A stretch of DNA of 38,497 nucleotides from Lachnospiraceae bacterium (GCA_014804485.1 JAAUZT010000027.1:88548-127044); one strand, 5' to 3'. Shown: positions 18,420 to 26,823, counted from the stretch's first letter. Notes: generated from the sequence alone by a model not told the origin. Made by a program: numbers and translations.

Positions 18420-19292
18420 TTATGAATCACAATCTTGTTCTTTCTCCTTTACCGGAATCCAAACCTCCGCATAATATTCCAGGTCACTCGTACCCTCTTT
18501 ATAATCAGCCGCATTGCTGTAATACTCAATATTATAGCCTTCACTGAGCTCATATCGGCTTGCCGGAAGCCACTCGGAAAAGATTCTCCGATTGACCTCC
18601 TGCAGTGCAAGCGGCATCGCTCCCCTGCACGGAAAAACTGCCCACGTATGAGCCGGAATCTCATATTCTTCCAGATTGCGCTCTGCGGCTGCTTCTTCCT
18701 GCAAGTCATCTGCAATCATATATCGGAACTGATTACCGCTCATTTCAGCATCAAAGCAGATTCCATACATTCCCATCACAAGCTTCCTGGCAGCACCAAC
18801 ATAAACCTCATCCCAATATTTAGGGATGTCCGCATTTGCTGATTCATAAGAAAATACCCTCGAAATGCCCATTACCTTAAATGCTGCTTTTTCTTCTATC
18901 CGATACTCCATTACGCTGCCGCCTTCCAATGATAACTTTATGTGTAATCGGGCAAAGGACTTAAGGGATGCCCTGTTTTTGCGTACATCTGTCGGCGTGC
19001 TTCCATGAAAACGCGTGAATGCTTTGGTAAAACTGTCCGACGAATCATAACCATATTTTACCGCCAGATCTATTACCTTAACGTCTGTTGACAGCAATTC
19101 GCTTCCTGCCAGAGATAACCGTCTCATTCGAATATACTCGCCTACGGTATACCCACACAACATAGCAAAACCTTTTTGAAAATAAAAAGCGGATAAATTC
19201 ACTCGAGAAGCTATTCCGGCGATCGTCAAGTCCTCCGTGATGTTTTCCTCGATATATTCGATTGCATCTTCTACGGCTTTGATCCAATCCAT
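18420..19292 (-). CDS. AraC-family regulator with GyrI-like effector domain (copy 1)
   Basis: Protein of 290 residues with two AraC helix-turn-helix units in the N-terminal 110 residues (IAGIASRVNLSAFYFQKGFAML and KVIDLAVKYGYDSSDSFTKAFTRFHGSTP). A C-terminal GyrI-like/SOUL-like ligand-binding domain (about 128-290) ends in YYAEVWIPVK. This is the Rob/BmrR-like layout, sensing small hydrophobic compounds or drugs. The ATG at 19292 has GGAGG nine bases upstream; an in-frame TTG five codons earlier overlaps that site. It resembles the regulator at 24305-25192 throughout its length, so the two are paralogs. Confidence 0.9.
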   Translation of the reverse strand: MDWIKAVEDAIEYIEENITEDLTIAGIASRVNLSAFYFQKGFAMLCGYTVGEYIRMRRLSLAGSELLSTDVKVIDLAVKYGYDSSDSFTKAFTRFHGSTPTDVRKNRASLKSFARLHIKLSLEGGSVMEYRIEEKAAFKVMGISRVFSYESANADIPKYWDEVYVGAARKLVMGMYGICFDAEMSGNQFRYMIADDLQEEAAAERNLEEYEIPAHTWAVFPCRGAMPLALQEVNRRIFSEWLPASRYELSEGYNIEYYSNAADYKEGTSDLEYYAEVWIPVKEKEQDCDS

Positions 19293-19372
19293 ACGGCAGT
19301 CCTCCAACTCCGCTTTCAGCCACTACTCTTTGGCACGGTCAGCGCAGTAAATGCGCAGATCGGACCGAACTG

Positions 19373-20284
19373 TTACGCGCCATGATCATATGCCCCCACA
19401 AGCGGACTGTTTAGAATTCTGAACTTTCTTTCCTGTTCCCAAAGCGTACAAAGTTTATCAAAATATCTATCCGGTTCCAGCATCCATTCCGCCAGTCGAT
19501 CTAACTCTTGCAACTCCTCCTCAGTCAGCCTGTCAAGTCTACCGTCCAGATAAGCGGGTATAAAACTGTATGTCAACTCATGATTCATAAGCGCATGAAA
19601 ATCATAGATCAGGTAGCGAACCAACGCAGGAAGAGAACAGGTCCCCAATCCGTCCGCATACAGATACTGCCTGCCGTCCGTCTCTCCTCTCCTCACGGCA
19701 AGATAGGCGTCCGCCGCCCAATCAAAGCTGTCCGCAGGCATATCATATTGGGAAAGAGGCATACCTCCCTCCTCATAAAAACCATCCGCATCGAAAGTGA
19801 CCCAGCGTCTTTCTTTTTCATTATAATATTGATTGATCCAATGATCCATGCTGACGCCTTCTTTAAAATAGGGTGCAAATCCCGCACGGCTTCTCGCCGG
19901 AATCCCTTTGGCTTTTAAAATAGCACTCATCAGCACGGACACATAGCGGCATGTTACCACGATCTTGTTTTCTACCTTCCTATCCTTCACAAAACCTCGT
20001 TCATCCATACGAAACAGCTCTGCTGTAAGAGCCGGAGCCGTCAAAAGGACATCATCCTCGCACCTCATCCGATGCCAGGGATACCGGTTCATATCCCCAT
20101 ACAAAAGAGTAGCGTTGGCATTGGTGTTTCCTTCTTTCAAGGTTACCCTGTGTATTACCTGACTGCATATCAATCTTCCCAGCACGGCAATATCGTTGGG
20201 CAGGGAGCGAAAGTAATCTTTATAGCCTCCTTCATAAGTAAAAGTTCCCGTCTTTCTGTAATGTTCTAAAATATACGCTTCCAT
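19373..20284 (-). CDS. Transglutaminase-like domain protein
   Basis: Protein of 303 residues. The papain-like transglutaminase core has the Cys-His-Asp triad: C112 (VVTCRYVSVLMSAILKAKGIPAR), H148 (MDHWINQYY) and D165 (WVTFDAD). No signal peptide is visible, so it is probably cytoplasmic and may be a protease or amide hydrolase rather than a cross-linker. The ATG at 20284 has AGGAGGG upstream; the longer open frame to 20428 lacks such a site. Its stop codon lies inside a GAACTGTTAC motif that recurs in the element at 20380-20521, so repeat elements flank the gene on both sides. Confidence 0.85.
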   Translation of the reverse strand: MEAYILEHYRKTGTFTYEGGYKDYFRSLPNDIAVLGRLICSQVIHRVTLKEGNTNANATLLYGDMNRYPWHRMRCEDDVLLTAPALTAELFRMDERGFVKDRKVENKIVVTCRYVSVLMSAILKAKGIPARSRAGFAPYFKEGVSMDHWINQYYNEKERRWVTFDADGFYEEGGMPLSQYDMPADSFDWAADAYLAVRRGETDGRQYLYADGLGTCSLPALVRYLIYDFHALMNHELTYSFIPAYLDGRLDRLTEEELQELDRLAEWMLEPDRYFDKLCTLWEQERKFRILNSPLVGAYDHGA

Positions 20285-20379
20285 ATGTGCACCCTCCTGA
20301 TTATTTAATAACACCAATTCCAGTATATGATTTTCAGGTGCACTTTTCCCGACAATAAATGCTGTATTTTGTCCGTTTT

Positions 20380-20521
20380 GTAACAGTTCAGCCTTTGGCT
20401 TCACTGTTACGGAATCTGCCCATTCCAAGCCGCCTGCGGCGAGGGGCAGATTCTCTCGGCCAAATTTTACATGTTCTCACGGACCTTGCAGCGAGCGCAA
20501 AGTCCTGGGCTGAACTGTTAC
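20380..20521. repeat. 142-bp inverted-repeat element (REP/MITE-like)
   Basis: The ends are a perfect 14-base inverted repeat, GTAACAGTTCAGCC (20380-20393) and GGCTGAACTGTTAC (20508-20521). Inside, GAATCTGCCC (20412-20421) pairs with GGGCAGATTC (20444-20453), and a further imperfect stem begins near 20481. No open reading frame is inside. It fills most of the gap between hemC and the transglutaminase gene. It looks like a non-autonomous repeat element. Confidence 0.7.
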
Positions 20522-20543
20522 TCCATTTTCAAGCCTCTTCTTT

Positions 20544-21566
20544 TCATGAAGATTCAATGCCTGCTACAATTTTCGCCGCTTCCCGCGCCATAGCCAATCC
20601 TTCCCGAACTTCCGCAGCAGAAACAAGCTGTTGTCTGTTCCTCGCATACATCACATCCAGTATCAGGCTATCCTCTTCCTGTCTGCACCATGCAGCAACA
20701 CTCTCACTACAGTCCGCAGCAAGCCGTACCAGAACTTCCCTCTCCACCCGAAAACAGAGTTCCGTCTCTGCATCCGTAATTTCTCTGCATAACATAGCCA
20801 CATCGGAATCCTGCAAAGCCTCCACCGCAATAATTCCCTGACACGCCGCAGGCAGAAACTGTTCAGGCGGAAGGGGGTAAAACTTCAATCCTTCTTCCCG
20901 TTCCGAGCCAATCCCTAATCGATCCAATCCTGCTTTTGCCAATATGATTCCGTCATAAACGGTTCCGTCGCTACTGCCATCCTTCAGCTTTCGCAGACGG
21001 GTATCCACATTACCGCGAATATTTTCACACACCACATTCTTCCATATCTGACCTGCCTGCTGCTGCCTACGCCTGCTGCCGCTTCCGATCACAAATCTCC
21101 TGTCAGACACATTTGCAGCTTCCGCCGTTTCAATACCCTTATCAGGCGATTTTGCAGCCGTCAGCATTTCACTATCCTTTTCAAGCGATTTTTCAGTCTC
21201 CTGCTCTCTCCCTACTGGAAGAGGTATTCTCCCACCTTCAGGAATCACAAGCACATCCCTGACATCGCCTCTCGGAAGTACAGCCGCAATGCTCAATCCC
21301 TCTGCCAGTGCCATGGGCAAGTCTTTCGCGGAATGTACTGCTATGTCAATCTGTCCGTTCAACAAAGCCTGTTCTAATTCTGAGGCAAACACTCCCTTGT
21401 CCCCGATTTCGGCCAAAGGTCTATCCTGAACTTTATCACCTATCGTATGTACAACTACAATTTCTGTGTCTATCGCACCGTCTGTCTGCCGCAATGCCTC
21501 CTGCACCAGAAATGCCTGCTTTAGTGCCAGTTTACTGCCTCTTGTACCAATCCGGATTTTGTTCAT
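20544..21566 (-). CDS. hemC: Hydroxymethylbilane synthase (porphobilinogen deaminase)
   Basis: Polymerises four porphobilinogens to hydroxymethylbilane. Length is 340 residues, longer than the usual ~310. Conserved parts are IGTRGSKLAL, the catalytic aspartate region HSAKDLPM, and NIRGNVDTRLRKL. The dipyrromethane-cofactor cysteine is C286 (LAADCSESVA), in an unusual context compared with the common GGCxxP. Residues about 113-157 form a charged insertion, and the following motif reads GSGSRRRQQQ where most homologs have GTSSLRRQ. GGGAG precedes the ATG at 21566. It overlaps the end of sirC by 35 bases, so the two are translated together. Confidence 0.95.
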   Translation of the reverse strand: MNKIRIGTRGSKLALKQAFLVQEALRQTDGAIDTEIVVVHTIGDKVQDRPLAEIGDKGVFASELEQALLNGQIDIAVHSAKDLPMALAEGLSIAAVLPRGDVRDVLVIPEGGRIPLPVGREQETEKSLEKDSEMLTAAKSPDKGIETAEAANVSDRRFVIGSGSRRRQQQAGQIWKNVVCENIRGNVDTRLRKLKDGSSDGTVYDGIILAKAGLDRLGIGSEREEGLKFYPLPPEQFLPAACQGIIAVEALQDSDVAMLCREITDAETELCFRVEREVLVRLAADCSESVAAWCRQEEDSLILDVMYARNRQQLVSAAEVREGLAMAREAAKIVAGIESS

Positions 21567-22197
21567 AGATTTTCTCCCTGTTTGCCAATTCCTCCAAAGT
21601 TACGTCCCCATCTTTTTCCATACAATACAGAAACATCCGTTCCAAAATATCTTTTCTCATTGATTCCGGCACATCCAGTTTCATCACCCGCGGACGGATT
21701 TGACCAATTAAGTCAATTACATCTCCTATCCTTGACGGCAGTGTATGAGAAATTTCTTTCCTTACCCAAGATGCCGCCACCGGACACTTGCCATCTGTTG
21801 AAATCCCGATGGTTAGAGCTCCTTCCTTCACCAATGCCGGAAAAAAGAAAGAACATTTCTCTCTGTCATCCACCACATTTACCGGAATCTGTTTCGCCTT
21901 ACAATAGTCTGATATACGACTGTTCAACATTTCATCATCTGTCGCCGCGATCACGAAATCTGCTCCTGATAAATCTTCCATCCTAAATTCTCGCTCTATA
22001 AAACACAAAGCAGCCGCCGTATCCTTTCGCAGCAATTTCTCCTGTGTCCGTATACATTCTTCAATCTGAGGCGCGATCACAGTCAGTTTCGGTTCAAACA
22101 AAAGCAGCTTCTCAACCTTCCTCGCCGCAACCTTTCCTCCTCCTACGATCACGCCATTTTTCCCGGTTATATCCATAAAAAAAGGAAAAAATCCCAT
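21532..22197 (-). CDS. sirC: Precorrin-2 dehydrogenase / sirohydrochlorin ferrochelatase-type protein
   Basis: NAD-dependent oxidation of precorrin-2 to sirohydrochlorin, with possible iron insertion to siroheme as in Met8p and the CysG N-terminus. Length is 221 residues. The Rossmann motif is VIVGGGKVAARKV, followed by VIAATDDEMLN, then VNVVDDREKCSFFFPALVKEG with the aspartate needed for both activities in Met8p. ISTDGKCPVAASWVRKEI and a helical C-terminal dimer region follow. AAAGGTG precedes the ATG at 22197. It is coupled to hemC by a 35-base overlap. No separate CbiK/SirB chelatase is visible, so this protein may also act as chelatase. Confidence 0.93.
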   Translation of the reverse strand: MGFFPFFMDITGKNGVIVGGGKVAARKVEKLLLFEPKLTVIAPQIEECIRTQEKLLRKDTAAALCFIEREFRMEDLSGADFVIAATDDEMLNSRISDYCKAKQIPVNVVDDREKCSFFFPALVKEGALTIGISTDGKCPVAASWVRKEISHTLPSRIGDVIDLIGQIRPRVMKLDVPESMRKDILERMFLYCMEKDGDVTLEELANREKIYEQNPDWYKRQ

Positions 22198-22257
22198 CTG
22201 ATCACCTTTTATTCATCTTCTTTTCGCTTCAAACCAATTATTATCGTAAACTGAATT

Positions 22258-23142
22258 TTATTTTCTAAAAAGCGGCAGCTTCAATTCAAAATCTTTTCCA
22301 AAAACTTCCAGCATCCTGCTTGCATTGAAAATGTGATTTCTAATATCTTCTGAAGTACCATTATGATACGTCAAATGTTCAAAAGCATATAAAGCAACAT
22401 AAAACTTAAAAATTTTCCAGAACCCGTCCGGCGGCGTGTCAAAATACCCGTCAATCTGTCCATTTACAAAGCTTTCACTATATTCCAATGCCCACAATAA
22501 TCCTCCAAACTCATACCACGGATCGCCTGTATTGTTCCCTGAAAAGTCTATTATGCCAACATTACCCGCCTCATCCACGACACAATTATTCCAGTGAAAA
22601 TCTCCATGCAAAATAACTTGTGGTCTGTCCGCCATTAATGCGATGTTGTTCAAAATATACTGTTCCGCGTATTGGCTGCAAGAAAATTCGATACTCATTT
22701 GATGGTAATTCTCTAAAAACAAGCCCGCCTTTTTTCTAATAATATCTTGCCAATCTATTTTTGAATCACTTTGGGAAGATAAATGCAGTTTTTGAAGTTC
22801 CACACCAACCTTTCTACCAAGCTGATAATAACTTTTCGTAGTATCTTTCTTAATAATGTCCATTACCGACGTTCCGTTAACCCACGATACAATGGAATAG
22901 AATTTATCGATTGTCGTATCAAACGCGATAGGTTTATGAGTATTTATCCCCTTCTTGGCATAACCTATAAGCCGATTATACTCATTTCTCTTTTCAGGTG
23001 CCTTCGTCTTATCTCCCACTCGCAGCAGAAAGTATTTTCCATCTTTTTCAAGTTTGTATTTCTCATCTCCGGAACGCCCCTCTGCTATTTTTTCAATCAC
23101 AGTATATGAATTGATATCTTTAACAAATTCTAAGTTCTCCAT
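22258..23142 (-). CDS. Aminoglycoside phosphotransferase (APH)-family kinase
   Basis: Protein-kinase-like small-molecule kinase of about 294 residues. The N-lobe has a glycine-rich GRSGDEKYKL and YFLLRVGD with an arginine in place of the usual lysine. The catalytic loop is LHGDFHWNNCVVD (HGDxHxxN type) and the metal-binding segment is IIDFSGNNTGDPWYEF. The DPWYEF feature is typical of a broad APH/choline kinase group. The ATG at 23142 has AAAGGTG upstream. True antibiotic substrates cannot be inferred; many such genes act on other alcohols. It lies upstream of sirC on the same strand. Confidence 0.85.
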   Translation of the reverse strand: MENLEFVKDINSYTVIEKIAEGRSGDEKYKLEKDGKYFLLRVGDKTKAPEKRNEYNRLIGYAKKGINTHKPIAFDTTIDKFYSIVSWVNGTSVMDIIKKDTTKSYYQLGRKVGVELQKLHLSSQSDSKIDWQDIIRKKAGLFLENYHQMSIEFSCSQYAEQYILNNIALMADRPQVILHGDFHWNNCVVDEAGNVGIIDFSGNNTGDPWYEFGGLLWALEYSESFVNGQIDGYFDTPPDGFWKIFKFYVALYAFEHLTYHNGTSEDIRNHIFNASRMLEVFGKDFELKLPLFRK

Positions 23143-23193
23143 TTTCACCTTTCTTTTTTAATGTACAATTCCTAAAAAATCTGTATTGCTCAT

Positions 23194-23210
23194 GAGATGC
23201 TGCGCATCTC
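23194..23210. repeat. Short perfect hairpin upstream of the APH gene
   Basis: GAGATGC-TGC-GCATCTC forms a seven-base-pair perfect hairpin within a GC-rich island in an otherwise AT-rich gap. The gap 23143-23449 also holds a possible extended -10 box (TGGTAGAAT near 23392) for the plus-strand SRPBCC gene; nothing else is seen. Confidence 0.5.
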
Positions 23211-23449
23211 CGCAGCCTTGTGCATGAACGAACAATTTCCTATAGAATAAAGAAAATGCGAAAAAACCATCACATAAAATATTATATCATAAAACATGCG
23301 GGATATGGTGAATCGGTCAGAGTTCTTTCTATACTTTATATTCCACCGTAACAGTATACTTTAAAAAATAATGTAATTGCAAATGCGCTTGTGGTAGAAT
23401 AAAATCATTGAGCAATTCAACAAAGCAGAATTAGAGAGGAAAAGTTAAA

Positions 23450-23848
23450 ATGATAACATCAAATATAAAAGCAATTATTCAAAGTGATATTCATAAAGTA
23501 TGGGAAATCGTTTTAGAGGTTGATAATTACAGTGCATGGCGGAGTGATTTGAGCAAAACAGAAACTGTAAATGAAAAGCAGTTTATTGAATATACCAAAG
23601 AGGGTTATCCAACCACGTTTACCATTACTGTTGTAGAACCATACCAGCGCTGGGAGTTTGATATAGAAAACAGTAATATGAGGGGACATTGGATTGGTAT
23701 TTTCACTTCTAAAGATACAGAAACAGAAATAGATTTTACAGAACATGTAACAGCTAAAAAAATTTTTATGAAGCCATTTGTAAAGCCTTTCTTGAAAAAG
23801 CAACAGGCGCAGTTCGTTATGGATTTAAAGAAAGCACTTGCTTCCTAA
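23450..23848 (+). CDS. SRPBCC-family protein
   Basis: Protein of 132 residues with the START/Bet v1-like fold pattern: IKAIIQSDIHKVWEIVLEVDNYSAWRSDLSKTE at the start, antiparallel strands in the middle (FTITVVEPYQRWEFDIEN) and a C-terminal helix (PFLKKQQAQFVMDLKKAL). Such proteins bind hydrophobic ligands or act as polyketide cyclase-like proteins. GAGAGGAAAAG precedes the ATG at 23450. The gene is AT-rich compared with the tetrapyrrole genes and is followed 49 bases later by the MGMT gene. No specific ligand can be named. Confidence 0.85.
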   Translation: MITSNIKAIIQSDIHKVWEIVLEVDNYSAWRSDLSKTETVNEKQFIEYTKEGYPTTFTITVVEPYQRWEFDIENSNMRGHWIGIFTSKDTETEIDFTEHVTAKKIFMKPFVKPFLKKQQAQFVMDLKKALAS

Positions 23849-23897
23849 CTTCCAGTTTATCGAACCCGGAAGTCGAAAATTATGAGGAGGATGCACC

Positions 23898-24197
23898 TTG
23901 TTGTCCGACGATTTGATTTATGAAATACTTTCTGTCGTGGAGGAAATCCCTGAGGGGCGTGTTGCCACCTACGGACAGATTGCCCGACTGATCGGAAGAG
24001 AAAAGAATTCCCGTTTAGTAGGAAAAGTGTTGCGCATGTCACATCTCTACGGCAACTATCCCTGTCACAGGGTAGTCAATCATGCAGGCAGGCTCGCACC
24101 CGGCTGGCATGAGCAAGGAGATCTGTTGAAAGACGAGGGTATCATTTTGAAGGATGAAACTCATGTAGATTTGAAATATTATCAGTGGGACTGCTGA
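23898..24197 (+). CDS. Short MGMT-family DNA methyltransferase-like protein
   Basis: Protein of 99 residues comprising only the C-terminal DNA-binding domain of O6-methylguanine-DNA methyltransferase. It has VVEEIPEGRVATYGQIARLIG, the helix-turn-helix with RLVGKVLRM, and the active-site PCHRVV with C56. The acceptor cysteine is kept, unlike in alkyltransferase-like (ATL) proteins, where it is tryptophan. The start is a TTG at 23898, with AGGAGG seven bases upstream; the nearby ATG at 23891 is out of frame. It is shorter than full-length Ogt. It may repair alkylated bases or mark them for excision repair. Confidence 0.85.
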   Translation: MLSDDLIYEILSVVEEIPEGRVATYGQIARLIGREKNSRLVGKVLRMSHLYGNYPCHRVVNHAGRLAPGWHEQGDLLKDEGIILKDETHVDLKYYQWDC

Positions 24198-24277
24198 AAG
24201 TTTTATATCACTTACAAAGAAACTTTATTATTCAAAGGAGCAACCATGCCTTAAGCCGTTGCCCCCTGATTGCTTAC

Positions 24278-24295
24278 AATTCGCTTAAGCGAATT
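24278..24295. repeat. 18-bp perfect palindrome between convergent genes
   Basis: AATTCGCTTAAGCGAATT is its own reverse complement. It sits between the stop codons of the MGMT gene and the convergent AraC/GyrI gene and may act as a bidirectional stem, but no T-tract follows, so a terminator role is uncertain. Just before it, GGAGCAACC precedes a two-codon ATG-CCT-TAA frame. Confidence 0.6.
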
Positions 24296-24304
24296 CCGAG
24301 ACTA

Positions 24305-25192
24305 TCAAGCTTTCTTAACAGGAACCCATAACTCACAAAACAGACCGCTTTCACCATTTTCAAAGTATATTTCATAGTCTGTATCGTCCGTCTGCGTGTA
24401 ACCCGTTTGCGGAACAAATTCTTTAAAAAACTTGCTCCATGTTTCCCCAAGACAGTCACCGTCAGAACCATAACACTTAAACACAGCGTAGTCAGCAGGT
24501 TCCGTTTCCCATATGGAGTAACCGTTTTGGGTAAAATGCTCCAGTTTTGTAGTATCGGTATCTTCATCAATCATAATACCGATCCCGTAATTGAAATGGG
24601 TTTCGCTGTCTCTAAGGGGACTGCACAAACCATACAAATCTCTTTTTCCCTCAGCCCGAAGCAGTCTCATAGGTTCAATGAGATTTTTTTCAGAACATTC
24701 CGTCCAAAAGTCAGGGATACTGTGATCATTGTCATCATTGCTGATTTCGTTCGGAAAAGCTTTTACCAGTGCAATAAATTGTTGTCTCTCCCGGTGCTCG
24801 ATTCTGTAATCCATAATACTACCGCCTTCCAATATAATTTTTATTACAAGCGGATTAAACAAATGAAGTTTTGTGCCTTTTTGCTTTGCCTGCTTCGGAG
24901 TTGAGCCATGAAATCGTGAAAAAGCTTTACTAAAACTTTCCGGTGATTCATAGCCATACTTATATGCTACGTCAATCACCGATATATCTGTTGTCTGTAA
25001 CTCCTGAGCCGCTAATGTAAGCCGTCGTTTTCTGATATACTCATTCGCCGTCATTCCCACAATAAAACTGAATGTCCGATGAAAATTGTAGCTTGACATA
25101 TGCACACTTTTTGCAACCTCGGCATAATTTATGTTTTCACAAATATGTTCTTCCATATAGCATATTGCCTGCTGTATAAGCTGTATCGACAC
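24305..25192 (-). CDS. AraC-family regulator with GyrI-like effector domain (copy 2)
   Basis: Protein of 295 residues with an N-terminal pair of AraC helix-turn-helix units (YAEVAKSVHMSSYNFHRTF and SVIDVAYKYGYESPESFSKAF) and a C-terminal GyrI-like domain ending in LFCELWVPVKK. Its order of motifs and length match the regulator at 18420-19292, so the two are paralogs from an old duplication. The start is a GTG at 25192 with AAGGAGG about ten bases upstream. A TATAAT box at 25220-25225 on the minus strand is a possible promoter. It is convergent with the MGMT gene, which does not suggest an Ada-type regulon by itself. Confidence 0.9.
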   Translation of the reverse strand: MSIQLIQQAICYMEEHICENINYAEVAKSVHMSSYNFHRTFSFIVGMTANEYIRKRRLTLAAQELQTTDISVIDVAYKYGYESPESFSKAFSRFHGSTPKQAKQKGTKLHLFNPLVIKIILEGGSIMDYRIEHRERQQFIALVKAFPNEISNDDNDHSIPDFWTECSEKNLIEPMRLLRAEGKRDLYGLCSPLRDSETHFNYGIGIMIDEDTDTTKLEHFTQNGYSIWETEPADYAVFKCYGSDGDCLGETWSKFFKEFVPQTGYTQTDDTDYEIYFENGESGLFCELWVPVKKA

Positions 25193-25296
25193 TGCGCTTA
25201 ACCCTCCTTGTATGCACTGATTATAGCTAATCGCATTTTGAAAGTCCTGTTCTCGTTTGCACTAATTTGTCTACATTCTCTTCATTACAGCAAAGC

Positions 25297-25470
25297 TCAT
25301 AAATACACATTTGTCAACATCTTCCATTTTGCAAAGGGTATTCCGATGACTGCACCCACTGCCACGATCCATGTATTCCCATTCAGATATATTTTCTTGA
25401 CAATGCTAAGTTCCTTATCGGAAAGCAGCATATTGTAGTAATCTTCTTTCTGCCCGAACTTTTGTTTCCC
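25297..25470 (-). pseudogene. C-terminal relic of a membrane protein
   Basis: On the minus strand a clean reading begins near 25470 (QKEDYYNMLLSDKELSIVK) and runs through a hydrophobic segment (WIVAVGAVIGIPFA) to a TGA at 25297-25299, with no start codon or ribosome binding site. Just upstream a different frame reads VGQEKGARVKAERETKV, as if one base had been gained or lost. It looks like the tail of an ABC-permease-type membrane protein, but the family is not identified. The rest of the gap 25193-25596 holds only the possible AraC promoter. Confidence 0.35.
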
Positions 25471-25596
25471 GCTCTGCTTTCACTCTGGCACCTTTCTCTT
25501 GTCCAACACAACAGTGTTATTTTATAATATTCTCGATAACCTGTTATAAATCTACGTAAATTTACAGGCAAATAGTGTAATAGATTGGTTTATGTC

Positions 25597-26823
25597 TTAA
25601 CCTAATTTTACTGCACCTCCAATATCTGCCGCAAAAAACGCCTCCACAACTGCCGGATCAAAATGTGTGCCGGATTCCTCCCTAATGATCGCGCACGCCT
25701 TTTCAAGCGGCATAGCGCTTTTATAACAGCGTTTGGAAGTCAGCGCGTCAAAAACATCCGCCACCGCCATGATCCTCGCACAAAGCGGTATTTCTTCCCC
25801 GCATATGCCGTAGGGATAGCCTTTGCCATTCCACCACTCATGATGATACGCCGCCATCTCCAACGCCGTATTCAGATATCCCGATTCCCCAAGTTCTTCC
25901 TTTGCACGGATAAGCAGTTCCTCTCCAGCGGTGGTATGCGTTTTCATAATCTTAAACTCTTCTTCCGTCAGTTTCCCCGGTTTGTTTAAGACAGCGTCCG
26001 GTATATGTATTTTCCCGATGTCGTGCAGCGGCGCTGCCACTATCATGTCGCTCATATACCTGTCAGTCAGAATTTCACTGTATATCCCCTGCTTTTTCAA
26101 CTCTTTTGCAATACTCTCTACATATTCCGCCGTGCGCCTGATGTGTCCGCCTGTATTATCGTCTCTGTTCTCCACAACCTCCGCCATGAACTTAATCAAG
26201 CCGGACTGCATATTGGAAACCTGCTCATGGTAAAAGGAACGCTTATTGCCCTGCATGATCAGCACGATAATCGTAACTGACATTATGAATGCTGAAATGC
26301 TGCTGATACCGACAAACAACACAAACTTTTGTCCGTACAATTTGTCCACCGCCCCCGCAGTTCCGTCAGCCTCCAAAATCTGCTTCGCCACTACGTTTGA
26401 AAAAAACAGCATTAGAATCCCGACCATCCACAACAGATACCTCTCTGATTTTCGTAATTTCCTGTGCCGCATATTCTCATAAAACCAGCGTCGCCAGTTC
26501 TGCCCTTTCACATAGAAAATGACCAGCAACGCAAATAATAGTCCGTAGATCACAAACTGATAAACAAAAGCTTCCTGCGTGGACAAAGATAGCAGATACG
26601 GCGGCACAAACAAAATCGGAAGCAAAAGCCCGTTGACAATGCCCAAAAACGGAATCAGCAAAACTAAACTCCGAAGTCTATGCTTGTCCCTGCTAAGACA
26701 AACATTTAATTCTATCATAAATAGTGCCGCCAGCGATGCAACATCTTTCCCAAAAGCTAAAAACACTATACCAATCAGCAAAAAACTGAGCATGTAAAAA
26801 TAGCGCTGCTTCTTCGGTTCCAT
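25597..26823 (-). CDS. Membrane HD-GYP phosphodiesterase (probable frameshifted 5' end)
   Basis: Candidate cyclic-di-GMP phosphodiesterase of 408 residues in the open frame. Several hydrophobic segments in the first 200 residues form a membrane sensor. The HD-GYP domain (about 205-400) has APLHDIGKIHIPD, the metal-binding HHEWWNGKGYP and the ADVFDALTSKR segment. The ATG at 26823 has no ribosome binding site. In another frame an ATG at 26914 starts a membrane helix (MEAVILAILETATIAVGGFL) leading into a run of eight A (26845-26852, minus strand). Removing one A joins it to YVFLEPDMEPKKQR in the HD-GYP frame. The native gene is therefore probably 25597-26914, with a homopolymer slip that could be mutation, phase variation or sequence error. 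Confidence 0.85.
   Translation of the reverse strand: MEPKKQRYFYMLSFLLIGIVFLAFGKDVASLAALFMIELNVCLSRDKHRLRSLVLLIPFLGIVNGLLLPILFVPPYLLSLSTQEAFVYQFVIYGLLFALLVIFYVKGQNWRRWFYENMRHRKLRKSERYLLWMVGILMLFFSNVVAKQILEADGTAGAVDKLYGQKFVLFVGISSISAFIMSVTIIVLIMQGNKRSFYHEQVSNMQSGLIKFMAEVVENRDDNTGGHIRRTAEYVESIAKELKKQGIYSEILTDRYMSDMIVAAPLHDIGKIHIPDAVLNKPGKLTEEEFKIMKTHTTAGEELLIRAKEELGESGYLNTALEMAAYHHEWWNGKGYPYGICGEEIPLCARIMAVADVFDALTSKRCYKSAMPLEKACAIIREESGTHFDPAVVEAFFAADIGGAVKLG

Noticed and set aside
22258..23142. Named aminoglycoside resistance gene
   Set aside because: Only the general APH-fold catalytic motifs are visible; nothing points to a specific antibiotic.
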